Positions 16,084 to 24,083 are shown, counted from the first letter of the stretch. The stretch: 64,000 nucleotides of DNA from CAVUPF01 sp963743285 (GCA_963743285.1 CAVUPF010000001.1:744001-808000), one strand, 5' to 3'. Made by a program: numbers and translations. The notes: a model not told the origin generated them from the sequence alone.

Positions 16084-16584
16084 CTACGGCAGGATGTAGT
16101 TGAAGGAATCTTCTTTCATGGGGCTTTCGCCGCCGCCTTTCGCCACTGAGCTGAAGTTGCCAACGGCCCCGTTGTATTTGCCGGTTCCCCCGGTGATCGC
16201 ACCAGAGACAGTGCCACCGATTGCCCCTTTGCCGCCGACGTTCAACGCAAATGAACCACCGGGCACTGTGGCCGTACCAGAGCAGGTTCCGCTCAGGAGG
16301 AATCCTTTTGCGGTGGGTTGGGTGGCTGTGCAGACTGCATTAAGTTCGCCTTCGGTCTTCTTTGCCGAGTTCTGGAGCGGATTCGCGACAACGATCCCCG
16401 TCCCGGGTGTAAAGCTTTTCCCGTTGAATTTCCCGAACGGGATGGTCGTTCCGCTATGTCCGCCAGGCTCAAAGAGCTTGACAGTGCCTTCTGCGCCATG
16501 GGTCTTGGAGGAACCGCAGCCCGCCAGCACTACCAGCACCGCGACCGCTCCCAATGCAAGTACCGCGATCCGAACGTTCTTCAT
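16084..16584 (-). CDS. Lipoprotein with allene-oxide-cyclase-like barrel
   Basis: The 166-residue protein starts MKNVRIAVLALGAVAVLVVL and has a lipobox (VLAGC), so it should be an extracytoplasmic lipoprotein. The mature part is a series of beta strands rich in Gly and Thr: GTGIVVANPLQN, AVCTATQP, GTCSGTATVPGG and the closing AITGGTGKYNGAVGNFSSV. The last motif is typical of allene-oxide-cyclase/dirigent-like barrels in bacteria. Two Cys (VCTAT and SGTCSG) may pair. No partner gene is adjacent and no enzyme activity is implied. Confidence 0.75.
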   Translation of the reverse strand: MKNVRIAVLALGAVAVLVVLAGCGSSKTHGAEGTVKLFEPGGHSGTTIPFGKFNGKSFTPGTGIVVANPLQNSAKKTEGELNAVCTATQPTAKGFLLSGTCSGTATVPGGSFALNVGGKGAIGGTVSGAITGGTGKYNGAVGNFSSVAKGGGESPMKEDSFNYILP

Positions 16585-16714
16585 GCTTCTCCTTGTCTGT
16601 AGCTGACCCTGGCGGCAAGATTCATATCCGATCCACCGGACCAAAAGTCGTCAGATAGCCCGAATCCCGCCCTTTGCACGCCTACGACGCCGATTCAGCC
16701 ATTCGCGAGCCAGG

Positions 16715-16758
16715 CGATCCCTACCGAGGTGCAGGCATCGACCATGCGGACTATCGAG
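16715..16758. repeat. Very short malyl-CoA lyase remnant
   Basis: This 44-bp stretch matches mcl DNA around 21672-21715 (ccgaggtgcaggcatcgacc and atgcgg.ctatcgag) with about five mismatches, in the same orientation. It is the most degraded of the mcl-derived pieces in the window. The tail element continues from its right end. Confidence 0.75.
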
Positions 16759-16835
16759 CGCCCCAGCTCCACTGTATGTGGAGCCCCGCCGCACCTCGAA
16801 GCCCATCCCAACCGCGCAAATCCTCACCAACGCTG
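16759..16835. repeat. Shared tail element, copy 2 (degraded)
   Basis: The series GCCGCACCTCGAAGCCCATC and GCAAATCCTCACCAAC corresponds to GCCACCCGCCGACGCCCATC and GCAGATCCTCACCAGC at 19528-19573. Its right end overlaps the truncated nucleotidyltransferase stop, so the toxin reading frame ends inside the element. Confidence 0.6.
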
Positions 16836-16994
16836 CCCGAAGTCGAAAGCGTGCAGTTGGACCATCAGTCCACCCACCAAGCTCCAGCGCTCGTGGGCAC
16901 CGAAAGCCTCGGCAAGCTCGAGAGTCTTTGCCCAGAGCCTCTTTCCCTCTTGCGTGGGCGGGTTGATGGTGATGATGTTGTCCTCAAACCGCAC
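16824..16994 (-). pseudogene. Nucleotidyltransferase toxin fragment
   Basis: From GTG 16994 the minus strand reads FEDNIITINPPTQEGKRLWA, then HERWSLVGGLMVQLHAFDFG before a stop at 16824. The VGGLMVQLHA segment is the first half of the nucleotidyltransferase signature in AbiEii-like toxins, which normally continues to a T.D.D motif. Only 56 residues remain. It lies 36 bases after the HTH gene, as the second member of a module. The break coincides with the shared tail element. Confidence 0.7.
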
Positions 16995-17030
16995 GGAAGG
17001 CAGCCCAGGCTACGCCTGGTTGACGTGAAG

Positions 17031-17732
17031 CTAGGCGTGTCTGGAGCCACGTTGAAGAGCAAGATCGTGGAGCGCAGCACGGCCCGCCCGGGACGAGCGC
17101 GGGTCGGGCTCCTCCGCAAGGTCAAGTGCGACCGCGGCAATCGGCGCAATCGGCGCGCTGGCCAGGAGGCGCCAAGCCTTCTCCGGGACCAGTCGCAGAC
17201 GGACGTTGCCGTCCAGGCCGGCGGGTGAGAGGGCGTGGCTGGCGGCGAATTTCTTTAGCGCGCTTTCGGGCAGGTAACCGTCGGCCTCCTGAGCGGAGAT
17301 CAGGCCGAAGCCATACTCCCCAGCTGCACTGATGCCCGACCGGACCAGGGCTGGATCTTTGAGGAGGTATGAGAGCTCTCCGGGGTGGGCACTGAAGAAG
17401 TGAGACGCGGCCCGCCGAATGAGCCGTGGACCGAGCTTCTCCAGTCCCTCGAGGGCCAGGGCTCGGCGCAGTCGTGATCGAACGCTCGGATCGATCCCGC
17501 TGACGTCTTCACCGGAAGCGAGAAGCAGAAGCGCCCAGGCATTTGGGGGGGCGAACGGTCGCCCGGGCTGGGCATCTAGCCGCTGGCGAGCTTCGACCGC
17601 CGCCCGCTCGATTAGCCAGCGATCGCCGATCTTTGATGCGGGCAGTTGACCATGGACCGCCAAAGCCCGGACACGATCGGGGCTAAGGCCTAGGACTCGA
17701 GCTGCTTCAGGGACGGTGATTGGATCGACCAT
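17031..17732 (-). CDS. HTH (excisionase-type) antitoxin-like protein
   Basis: The 233-residue protein has an N-terminal MerR/excisionase-type helix-turn-helix: ITVPEAARVLGLSPDRVRAL, then ASKIGDRWLIERAAVEA. A long helical region follows with no further motif I can name. Such proteins precede nucleotidyltransferase toxins as antitoxin and self-repressor, and a truncated toxin of that type lies directly downstream here. The upstream 60 bases are AT-rich with an inverted repeat (gtagcggctac), a plausible operator. The partner's loss means the gene may be under no selection. Confidence 0.75.
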   Translation of the reverse strand: MVDPITVPEAARVLGLSPDRVRALAVHGQLPASKIGDRWLIERAAVEARQRLDAQPGRPFAPPNAWALLLLASGEDVSGIDPSVRSRLRRALALEGLEKLGPRLIRRAASHFFSAHPGELSYLLKDPALVRSGISAAGEYGFGLISAQEADGYLPESALKKFAASHALSPAGLDGNVRLRLVPEKAWRLLASAPIAPIAAVALDLAEEPDPRSSRAGRAALHDLALQRGSRHA

Positions 17733-18039
17733 TGATGGAATAGTAGCGGCTACATAGCTATTACGTCAATTAGTATGAAGGCATAATATTTCAATCAATC
17801 TAACGCGGCGCCTCCGAGATGGCGCCCCCAGGATCCGAGCCGAGCGACGTCGCTGGCCACACTCAAATCCAAGTGGCAGTGGTGCCATTTTCGCCGGACA
17901 TAGACCGCAAATTACGGCAATCCCGTGGCCCACCAAGTCGGCGGCGGCAGGTGCGTAATGCCCCTTGGGAATGAGGGTTGCGGCTGCTTGAGGAGCGTAT
18001 GCGAGCGCGGCCACCGGTTTCCCGGGTGGGCGGTCGTCA
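17733..18039. other. AT-rich promoter region and spacer
   Basis: The first 70 bases (for example tagctattacgtcaattag and gcataatatttcaatc) are far richer in A and T than the surroundings. They include GTAGCGGCTAC, a perfect 5-bp inverted repeat likely used by the HTH protein. The remaining 230 bases to the mcl fragment show no coding frame I can support. Confidence 0.5.
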
Positions 18040-18299
18040 CTACAACCCGTAGGCCGCGGCCAGCTCGGGGTCCTTGGCGGCCAGCATCTCGGCCAGCTCG
18101 ACCATCACCTTGCACTGCTTCCAGGTCGCGTCGTCCTGCATCTTGCCGTCGATCATGTGGACGCCGCGCCCGTCGGGGATCGCCGCCAAGACCTTGCGGG
18201 CGAAGCGGACCTCCTCCGGTGGCGGGCTGAAGACCTTCTTGGCGATCTCGATCTGAACCGGGTGAAGCGACCAGGCCCCGACCCAGCCCATCAGGAAGG
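18040..18299 (-). pseudogene. Malyl-CoA lyase 3' fragment, copy A (about 260 bp)
   Basis: The fragment reproduces the last about 86 codons of mcl, including the true stop and VHMIDGKMQDDATWKQCKVM. It differs from the full gene at a few sites (gtggacgcc for gtgcacgcc, ctgaagacctt for ctaaagacttt, ctgaacc for ctggacc). Copy B shares these differences, so copies A and B are closer to each other than to the intact gene. Similarity ends at 18299. Confidence 0.92.
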
Positions 18300-18420
18300 A
18301 ATGGGATCATCGACGCCATGAGCCGAAGAGATGGCAGAGGTTGAAGAATCGGGGTGCTGGACTTTCGGGGGGCGCTGGTAAGGGGCGAGGATTACTGGCG
18401 GACCGGTGGGGGTAGCGGGA

Positions 18421-18702
18421 TCAGCTCGCCTCAAGGTATTTGAGCAAAGCCTTCCGGATCACCGACGAAGTCGCCTCGTGGTCGCGCTTGGCGCGCTGAG
18501 CGAGCGCCTGGCGAAGCTCGGGGTCGAGGCGGACTGACTCGACGGCGGCAGGGCCGGAGCCGATCGTCGGACGGCCGGGACGGCGGCGCAGGGTCTTCTC
18601 GAGGTCGTAACCATTCTCCGCCTCGGTCGCCAGCTTCTCGACCAGCTCTTCGGTGATCGTGACGCCGCTCTTCGTCTTGCCGTAGCTCTTCTTCTTCGCC
18701 AT
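18421..18702 (-). CDS. Ribbon-helix-helix antitoxin
   Basis: The 93-residue protein MAKKKSYGKTKSGVTITEEL...LRRRPGRPTIG ends with an RHH/CopG-like domain: VESVRLDPELRQALAQRAKR, then ATSSVIRKALLKYLE. The N-terminal half is the toxin-binding part seen in antitoxins that follow BrnT-like or DUF4258-like toxins. It starts two bases after the toxin stop, toxin first, the reverse of the usual order but normal for this group. ATG 18702 is the clear start. Confidence 0.85.
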   Translation of the reverse strand: MAKKKSYGKTKSGVTITEELVEKLATEAENGYDLEKTLRRRPGRPTIGSGPAAVESVRLDPELRQALAQRAKRDHEATSSVIRKALLKYLEAS

Positions 18703-18704
18703 CG

Positions 18705-18945
18705 TCAGTCTCCTTCTAACAGCGGCAGGTACTTCGGCCGCATCCTCATCGCGTGGATCGCCAGCTCCGAGCCGTCCTCCCGAACGATCGTCAAGACCTC
18801 CAACAGGTCGGCGTCGCGGGCGGGCCCGAGATACAGGCGGGTGTCGTCGGCTTGTTCGTCGATGCTCATCGCGTTCTCCACCGCGTGTTCGATGTCCTTG
18901 TCGGCGATGCCCGTGCTTGCCTGCCGACGTGTGGATCTCCACCAC
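18705..18945 (-). pseudogene. BrnT-like toxin with a frameshift near 18918
   Basis: From GTG 18942/18945 one frame reads VEIHTSAGKHG. The rest of the family pattern, IADKDIEHAVENA, LYLGPARDADLLEV and ELAIHAMRMRPKYLPLL, is in the neighbouring frame. One extra base near 18918 (ggg c atc) separates them. The joined 79-residue protein would match the short toxins, sometimes labelled DUF4258-like, that pair with RHH antitoxins. If real, the shift inactivates the toxin while the antitoxin stays intact. Confidence 0.7.
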
Positions 18946-18954
18946 AGAATTGTA
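18943..18954 (-). promoter_or_regulatory. Leaderless -10 element of the toxin-antitoxin module
   Basis: On the minus strand TACAAT (18954-18949) is followed by TCTGTG and then GTG at 18942, placing transcription start at the start codon. There is no ribosome site. Leaderless mRNAs are common in Actinobacteria. Confidence 0.45.
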
Positions 18955-19133
18955 ATACGAAATCTGGCCGGGGTCGCGCAGTGACTTGCAGGGCTCATCG
19001 GCTCGATTGATCGAGCCGATTTGATGCTCAATGGAGAGCGAATCGCTTCACACCCAGCCGCGAGCGGCCGGTCAGCATGCTCGATCGCACGCTCACGAGC
19101 TGGCGACGCGCATGTTGGTGGTGATCAGCTCTC

Positions 19134-19526
19134 CTACAACCCGTAGGCCGCGGCCAGCTCGGGGTCCTTGGCGGCCAGCATCTCGGCCAGCTCGACCATC
19201 ACCTTGCACTGCTTCCAGGTCGCGTCGTCCTGCATCTTGCCGTCGATCATGTGGACGCCGCGCCCGTCGGGGATCGCCGCCAAGACCTTGCGGGCGAAGC
19301 GGACCTCCTCCGGTGGCGGGCTGAAGACCTTCTTGGCGATCTCGATCTGAACCGGGTGAAGCGACCAGACCCCGACGCAACCCATCAGGAAGGCGGCCCG
19401 GAACTGGGTCTCACAGCCGGCGGTGTCTTTGATGTCGCCGAACGGGCCGTAGAAGGGCAGGATCCCGACCGAGGTGCAGGCGGCGACCATGCGGGCTATC
19501 GAGTAGTGCCAGAGGTCCTGCTGGGC
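19134..19526 (-). pseudogene. Malyl-CoA lyase 3' fragment, copy B (about 395 bp)
   Basis: The fragment covers the last about 130 codons of mcl, with QDLWHYSIARM, GILPFYGPFGDIKDTAGC and the genuine stop codon. It has no start codon of its own. It carries the same substitutions as copy A relative to the intact gene, plus a few of its own (gcggcgacc for gcatcgacc). The shared tail element begins where the mcl match ends. Confidence 0.92.
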
Positions 19527-19580
19527 CTTGCCACCCGCCGACGCCCATCCCGTCAAGGGCAGATCCTCACCAGCCCCCGG
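19497..19580. repeat. Shared tail element, copy 3
   Basis: This is the best preserved link between mcl DNA and the tail: gtagtgccagaggtcctgct, then GCCACCCGCCGACGCCCATC and GGGCAGATCCTCACCAGCCC. It ends 30 bases before the stop of the AbiEii-type toxin gene. Copies at 7831 and 16759 lie in the same position relative to their toxin genes. Confidence 0.75.
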
Positions 19581-19610
19581 TGCCAGACGAGCGCGAAATC
19601 GGCAACTAAG

Positions 19611-20471
19611 CTAAGGCTCACTGCCGTCAATCGCCGCGATAAATGCGCGTACGACTTCAGCGGCCTCGTTAACATCATCTGGAAGGTCCGCTTCGATATC
19701 CCCTGCCGTCGTTGCGTAGGGCTCACGCCAATCGTTGGGGATCGCCAGCTCGGGTGGCCATGGGTGGACGTCGCGAACAGCAAACGTCTCGATGCAGGCT
19801 TCACGCACAGCAGCGAGATCCTCGCCGAGCAATTCGCGCAAGAGGATCAGGTCGATCAGATCCCAGTAGCGGAGGTTTGCCCTGTCTCCGGGCTGCTCCG
19901 TGACTGCGTGGATCTTCTGTGCGACCTGGTAGCGCAGGGAGAGGCAGGCGACTCGCTCTGGGCCGTCGAGCTTGAAGTCGGCCATGTCGATCGCCACCGG
20001 CACCAGTTCGGTTTCGACGGCCTCGGGTCGTGCAACCTCGACCTGCAACGTCTGCCACTCCCGCCCGGCGAAACTGACCTGCACAGCGAGTCGGCGATTT
20101 CCTGTGTCGCGGATCTCTTCCATCGGGCCCTTACGCCGGAAGGAGAAGCTCCCGTAGGGATGCGCGAGTGCCGCCTCGAGTACGTCGAGCATCTCGTCGC
20201 GCTGACCTCGAAAGATGATGTCGACATCCTTTGTGATCCGAGCACGCAGGCCCAAGCGCAACTCCATCGAGGCGCCGCCCTTGATCAGGAACGATGGTCC
20301 GTCGTCGGCGGGTACGACGCCAAGAGCGCCGGCGAACGATACGACCGAGAGCCAGCGTCGCGCCCGATCGACGGCGATGCCATTCGCGCGTCCGTAGTCA
20401 CCGACCAAGCGCTCGAGGTGCCCGCGCTGAGAAGGCGGGTGTCTGGGAGGCCTGAACTCCGCTGCGCTCAC
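19611..20471 (-). CDS. abiEii: AbiEii-type nucleotidyltransferase toxin
   Basis: The 286-residue protein has the type IV toxin signature: FLIKGGASMELRLGL (Gly65-Gly66) and ITKDVDIIF (Asp82 and Asp84 as metal ligands), then VQVSFAGREW, VACLSLRYQVAQKIHA with the conserved Lys, and NLRYWDLIDLILL. All core residues are present, so it should be active; relatives transfer nucleotides to tRNA ends or other targets to stop growth. Its ATG overlaps the antitoxin stop (20468-20471). An mcl fragment and the shared tail follow its 3' end. Confidence 0.9.
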   Translation of the reverse strand: MSAAEFRPPRHPPSQRGHLERLVGDYGRANGIAVDRARRWLSVVSFAGALGVVPADDGPSFLIKGGASMELRLGLRARITKDVDIIFRGQRDEMLDVLEAALAHPYGSFSFRRKGPMEEIRDTGNRRLAVQVSFAGREWQTLQVEVARPEAVETELVPVAIDMADFKLDGPERVACLSLRYQVAQKIHAVTEQPGDRANLRYWDLIDLILLRELLGEDLAAVREACIETFAVRDVHPWPPELAIPNDWREPYATTAGDIEADLPDDVNEAAEVVRAFIAAIDGSEP

Positions 20472-21043
20472 CGTCGGGTCCCGTCGCCGCGGCGAACCCC
20501 GAACTCACCGCGCAGCTCCTTCGCTTGGCGGCTGGTCAAACGGCCGCTCTGGTCACCGTGGTCGATCGCCTGACCAAGGAGGGCGGCGCCGAGATGAGCT
20601 TCACGAGCCTGCCGGATGGCGTGCACTGGGGTGACGATCGCGATCCCCTCGTGCAGAGCTATTTGCTCGGAACCCAGGTTCTCGTGGTGGATCCGATAGG
20701 CAGGCGGCGCCGCCCGGCGGATCCTGTGGGCGCGAGGGATGGTGATGTGGATCTTGTCTGGATGTACGTCGCTGAGCTCGTACAGATCGAGGGCGGTGTC
20801 ATGCGAGAGGACACCGCGCACCCCCCGCGGCCAGAGCGTGGCTTCCATATAAGCGTCCAGACGATTGGTTGGCATGAGCGGGAAGCGATAGAGACCGCTG
20901 CCACGTCGCTCGAGCTGACCCCGCTCGGCCATACGGACGAGGTTTATCGGGTTGATCCCCAGATCGCGAGCATCGTCGGGCGTAACGAAGCCGTATCTCT
21001 CGTTTGCAACCACGGCGAGTCGGGAGTAGACGGTTCCTGGCAT
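20468..21043 (-). CDS. abiEi: AbiEi-family antitoxin
   Basis: ATG 21043 begins MPGTVYSRLAVVANERYGFV. The N-terminal winged helix reads VTPDDARDLGINPINLVRMAERGQLERRGSGLYRFP, here noted as DARDLGINPINLVRMAERG plus GLYRFP. The C-terminal domain has YMEATLWPRG, LSHDTALDLYELSD and HITIPRAHRI. This is the standard AbiEi layout, a DNA-binding self-repressor that blocks the toxin. About 191 residues. With abiEii it forms a complete type IV module, a group known for phage-abortive infection and for stabilising mobile DNA. Confidence 0.9.
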   Translation of the reverse strand: MPGTVYSRLAVVANERYGFVTPDDARDLGINPINLVRMAERGQLERRGSGLYRFPLMPTNRLDAYMEATLWPRGVRGVLSHDTALDLYELSDVHPDKIHITIPRAHRIRRAAPPAYRIHHENLGSEQIALHEGIAIVTPVHAIRQAREAHLGAALLGQAIDHGDQSGRLTSRQAKELRGEFGVRRGDGTRR

Positions 21044-21055
21044 CTGGATAAAGTA
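21044..21055 (-). promoter_or_regulatory. Leaderless -10 element of the AbiE module
   Basis: On the minus strand TACTTT (21055-21050) is followed by ATCCAG and the ATG at 21043. No ribosome site precedes the ATG, which fits leaderless expression. The 290 bases further upstream to the mcl stop at 21346 contain no supported gene. Confidence 0.45.
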
Positions 21056-21345
21056 GCACAAAGTGTTCTATTTAGGCCAGGCCACCGCAGCGGGCTGCGG
21101 GTCGCGCGGAGCCCCGATCAGCTTGGTGGCCGCTCAGATTCTTGCGTCCGGCGAATAGCCCAATGCAGAGTGAGATTCTCGCCATATTCAGCCAATGACC
21201 CTTCAGCGATTACAAGGTCCAGTCGGGCCTACGTGGCAACCGGCAAGCTTGTCCTGCCACTCGACTCCGCTGAGGGCGTTGCGCCTCCTGCGTCGAGGTT
21301 CGAGGCGATGACCGGTGAAAAGCGCGGCCCTGACGACTTGGCGCC

Positions 21346-22398
21346 CTACAACCCGTAGGCCGCGGCCAGCTCGGGGTCCTTGGCGGCCAGCATCTCGGCC
21401 AGCTCGACCATCACCTTGCACTGCTTCCAGGTCGCGTCGTCCTGCATCTTGCCGTCGATCATGTGCACGCCGCGCCCGTCGGGGATCGCCGCCAAGACCT
21501 TGCGGGCGAAGCGGACCTCCTCCGGTGGCGGGCTAAAGACTTTCTTGGCGATCTCGATCTGGACCGGGTGAAGCGACCAGGCCCCGACGCAGCCCATCAG
21601 GAAGGCGGCCCGGAACTGGGTCTCACAGCCGGCGGTGTCCTTGATGTCGCCGAAGGGGCCGTAGAAGGGCAGGATCCCGACCGAGGTGCAGGCATCGACC
21701 ATGCGGGCGATCGAGTAGTGCCAGAGGTCCTGCTGGGCGCTGATTCGGTCGGCCTCGGGGTTCTCGGGGTCGGCGGGGTCCTCCATCACCCGGTAGCCGG
21801 GGTGCCCGCCGCCGACCCGGGTGGTCTTCATCCGCCGCGAGGCGGCTAGGTCGGCGGGGCCGAAGCTCATCCCCTGCATGCGCGGGCTGGCGGCGGCGAT
21901 CTCCTCGAGGTTGACGACGCCCTGGGCGGTCTCGAGGATCGCATGGATCAGGATCGGGTGCTCAAGGCCGGCCTTTGCCTCCAGCTGGGCGAGCAGGCGG
22001 TCGACGTAGTGGATGTCCCAGGTCCCCTCCACCTTCGGAACCATCACTACCTCGAGCGTCTCGCCGATCTCGGTGACCAGGGTGGTCAGGTCGTCGAGTA
22101 CCCAGGGGCTCTCCAGAGCGTTGACCCGCGTCCAGAGCGCGGTCTGGCCGAAGTCCGACTCCTTCGCGGCGCGAACCAGACCCTCGCGGGCGGCCTCCTT
22201 GCGCTCGAGCGGGATCGCGTCCTCGAGGTTGCCGAGCAGGATGTCGGTCTTGGTGGCGATCTCGGCCGCCTTGGCGACCATCTTCTCGTTTGAGAAGTCG
22301 AGGAAGTGGATCATCCGCGAGGGCTTGACCGGGATCTCGCGCAGCGGCTCGGGCGCGCCGATCGCCAGCGGGTGAAAGAAGTCTCTGGGGTTTCGCAA
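21346..22398 (-). CDS. mcl: Malyl-CoA / beta-methylmalyl-CoA lyase (intact)
   Basis: The enzyme splits malyl-CoA to acetyl-CoA and glyoxylate, or beta-methylmalyl-CoA to propionyl-CoA and glyoxylate, reversibly. The 350-residue protein closely resembles the Chloroflexus enzyme from end to end: FHPLAIGAPEPLREIPVKPS at the start, NLEDAIP with acidic metal ligands, LWTRVNALESPW, MVPKVEG, HAILETAQGVVNLEEIA, MSFGPADLAASR and the C-terminal MIDGKMQDDATWKQ lid. TTG 22398 is chosen because AGGAG lies four bases upstream and the length matches; the open frame extends further without similarity. Three 3' fragments of the gene lie downstream. Confidence 0.93.
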   Translation of the reverse strand: MRNPRDFFHPLAIGAPEPLREIPVKPSRMIHFLDFSNEKMVAKAAEIATKTDILLGNLEDAIPLERKEAAREGLVRAAKESDFGQTALWTRVNALESPWVLDDLTTLVTEIGETLEVVMVPKVEGTWDIHYVDRLLAQLEAKAGLEHPILIHAILETAQGVVNLEEIAAASPRMQGMSFGPADLAASRRMKTTRVGGGHPGYRVMEDPADPENPEADRISAQQDLWHYSIARMVDACTSVGILPFYGPFGDIKDTAGCETQFRAAFLMGCVGAWSLHPVQIEIAKKVFSPPPEEVRFARKVLAAIPDGRGVHMIDGKMQDDATWKQCKVMVELAEMLAAKDPELAAAYGL

Positions 22399-22438
22399 GG
22401 GGCTCCTGGGGTCGTTTCGGTCGGTTTCGCGACGGAAT

Positions 22439-23686
22439 TTATCCAGTCCAGAGTCCCGCCAGCGGAACCGCCCAGATCCTCTCCTCGATCTCGAGGGTGT
22501 TCGATCCCGCATAGAGCACGACGCCCGCGCTGAAGCGAGCGCCCAGCTTGTCGCGCAGGAAGCGAAGGCCGGCGCTGTCGGACCTGCCAACCGAGGCAGC
22601 CGCCTTGACCTCGACTCCCGCAATGTCGCCCGTCACCGACTCGATCACAATGTCGACCTCGCGTTGCCGAACGTCTCGGTAGAAGTAGAGTTCGGTGCGT
22701 GACGAGGCCCATGTCTGCTGCTTGACGAGCTCCATCACCACGAACGTCTCCAGCAGCATCCCGGCGAGCTCGCCCTGATCGATGGCGGAGTATCGCCGTG
22801 CATCGATGCCGAGCAGCGCCGAAATCAGGCCGGTGTCGGCAATGAACAGCTTCGGGGTCTTGATGTGACGAGAGCCGATGTTGCGCGACCAGGGGCGCAG
22901 GCGCCGCACCAGGAACAGCTCTTCGAGCATCGTGGTGTGGGCCTTGACGGTCTTGTCGTCGAGTTCGAGCTCTCCGGCCAGCCGCCTGAATGAGATGAGG
23001 TTGCCGGACCGTGCCGCGAGCAGCCTCAGAAGTTGTGCGAGCGTTTCCGGGCCGACTCGTACGCTGCCCACAGCTGCGAGGTCGCGACTGAAGATTGCCT
23101 GTAGATATGAGTCGAAGTAGCGGCCACGTTGCCTGTCCGTGCGCCGGCGGGCGTCTGGGAAGCCGCCCCGAACGACTCGCTCGGCGTGTGCGGTGCGTCC
23201 TTGCGGCTCGCCGCTGAGCCGCGGCGGATCGCCGGTGAACAGCCGATCGACGAAGGTCTCCTCGCGCCTCTCGATCTCGCCCTGGGAGAGTGGCCAGAGG
23301 TTCACGTACTCGACGCGTCCCGGAAGGGCGTCCGCCACCGCGCGTGACGTGAGCACGTCCGCAGAGCCGGTGATCAAGAACTGACCGCGCGCGTCCGACG
23401 TGTCAACGGCGCGCTTGATGGCCAGCAGAAGGTCCGGCGCCCTCTGAACCTCGTCGATCACCGCCGGCGTATCGATGTCAGCCACGAATCCGTCGGGATC
23501 GGAGGTGGCGACGCTGCGCGTAGCCTCCTCGTCGAGGCTGTAGTAGTGGGGCACGACCCCGGTGCGTTGAAGCTCCCGGGCGAGAGTGCTCTTGCCCGCC
23601 TGGCGAGGCCCGAGAATCGCGCCAGCGCGGCTGCTGGAGAGGATGTCCCGAATCTCGGATTCGATGTGTCGGGGGATGAATTTCAT
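22439..23686 (-). CDS. AAA ATPase with DUF4143 domain (second copy)
   Basis: The 415-residue protein MKFIPRHIESEIRDILSSSR has Walker A GPRQAGKST (26-34), Walker B AVIDEVQR (75-82), FLITGSADVLT and a complete DUF4143 end (REVDIVIES...GVEVKAAASV). It belongs to the same family as the protein at 6427-7665 but is too divergent to be a recent duplicate. It ends 40 bases before the mcl start, in the same direction. Upstream, 23690-23760 is AT-rich and probably carries the promoter. A partial copy of this gene lies just beyond, at 23817-24052. Confidence 0.88.
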   Translation of the reverse strand: MKFIPRHIESEIRDILSSSRAGAILGPRQAGKSTLARELQRTGVVPHYYSLDEEATRSVATSDPDGFVADIDTPAVIDEVQRAPDLLLAIKRAVDTSDARGQFLITGSADVLTSRAVADALPGRVEYVNLWPLSQGEIERREETFVDRLFTGDPPRLSGEPQGRTAHAERVVRGGFPDARRRTDRQRGRYFDSYLQAIFSRDLAAVGSVRVGPETLAQLLRLLAARSGNLISFRRLAGELELDDKTVKAHTTMLEELFLVRRLRPWSRNIGSRHIKTPKLFIADTGLISALLGIDARRYSAIDQGELAGMLLETFVVMELVKQQTWASSRTELYFYRDVRQREVDIVIESVTGDIAGVEVKAAASVGRSDSAGLRFLRDKLGARFSAGVVLYAGSNTLEIEERIWAVPLAGLWTG

Positions 23687-23816
23687 ATCCGAAAGGGTAG
23701 CGATAGGTGGAGACAATGCGGAGTATAGAGGGTGTACAGTGCGGAATTAAATTGATAGACAATTCGGATTTAGCCGAAGATTCGCGCGCCCACGCCGCAG
23801 AGGGCGCCTTCCTTGA

Positions 23817-24052
23817 CCGCCCAGATCCTCTGCTCGATTTCGAGGGTGTTCGATCCCCGTTGCTCGAGCGTCTCGGTAGAAGTAGAGCTCGGTGCCTGAC
23901 CCAAGCCCATGTCTGCTGCTTGACGAGCTCCATCGCAACGAACGTCTCCAGCAGCATCCCGGCGAGCTCGCCCTGATCGATGGCGGAGTATCGCCGTGCA
24001 TCGATGCCGAGCAGGGCCGACGTCAAGCCGCTGTCGGAGCTGAACAGCTTCG
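23817..24052 (-). pseudogene. Fragment of the DUF4143 ATPase gene with internal deletion
   Basis: The fragment repeats two blocks of the adjacent ATPase gene. One is its last 40 bases (cagatcct.ctcgat.tcgag). The other is the region around 22670-22850 encoding DQGELAGMLLETFV.MELVKQ. About 165 bases between them are missing. It has no start and the frame is broken. Divergence is several percent, so it is not a recent assembly duplication. Confidence 0.85.
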
Positions 24053-24083
24053 ACGTCTCAAGGCGTACCGTCCTCGGCCGGAC

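Noticed and set aside
7831..19580. Interpretation of the toxin modules as an integron cassette array
   Set aside because: The shared tail lacks recognisable attC core sites and contains coding DNA from mcl; no integrase or attI is present. Only the gene-plus-tail order is similar.
19251..20573. 440-codon plus-strand frame across the mcl fragment and AbiEii gene
   Set aside because: It is antisense to the AbiEii gene, whose motifs are all in the other strand; no domain is seen in the plus-strand product.
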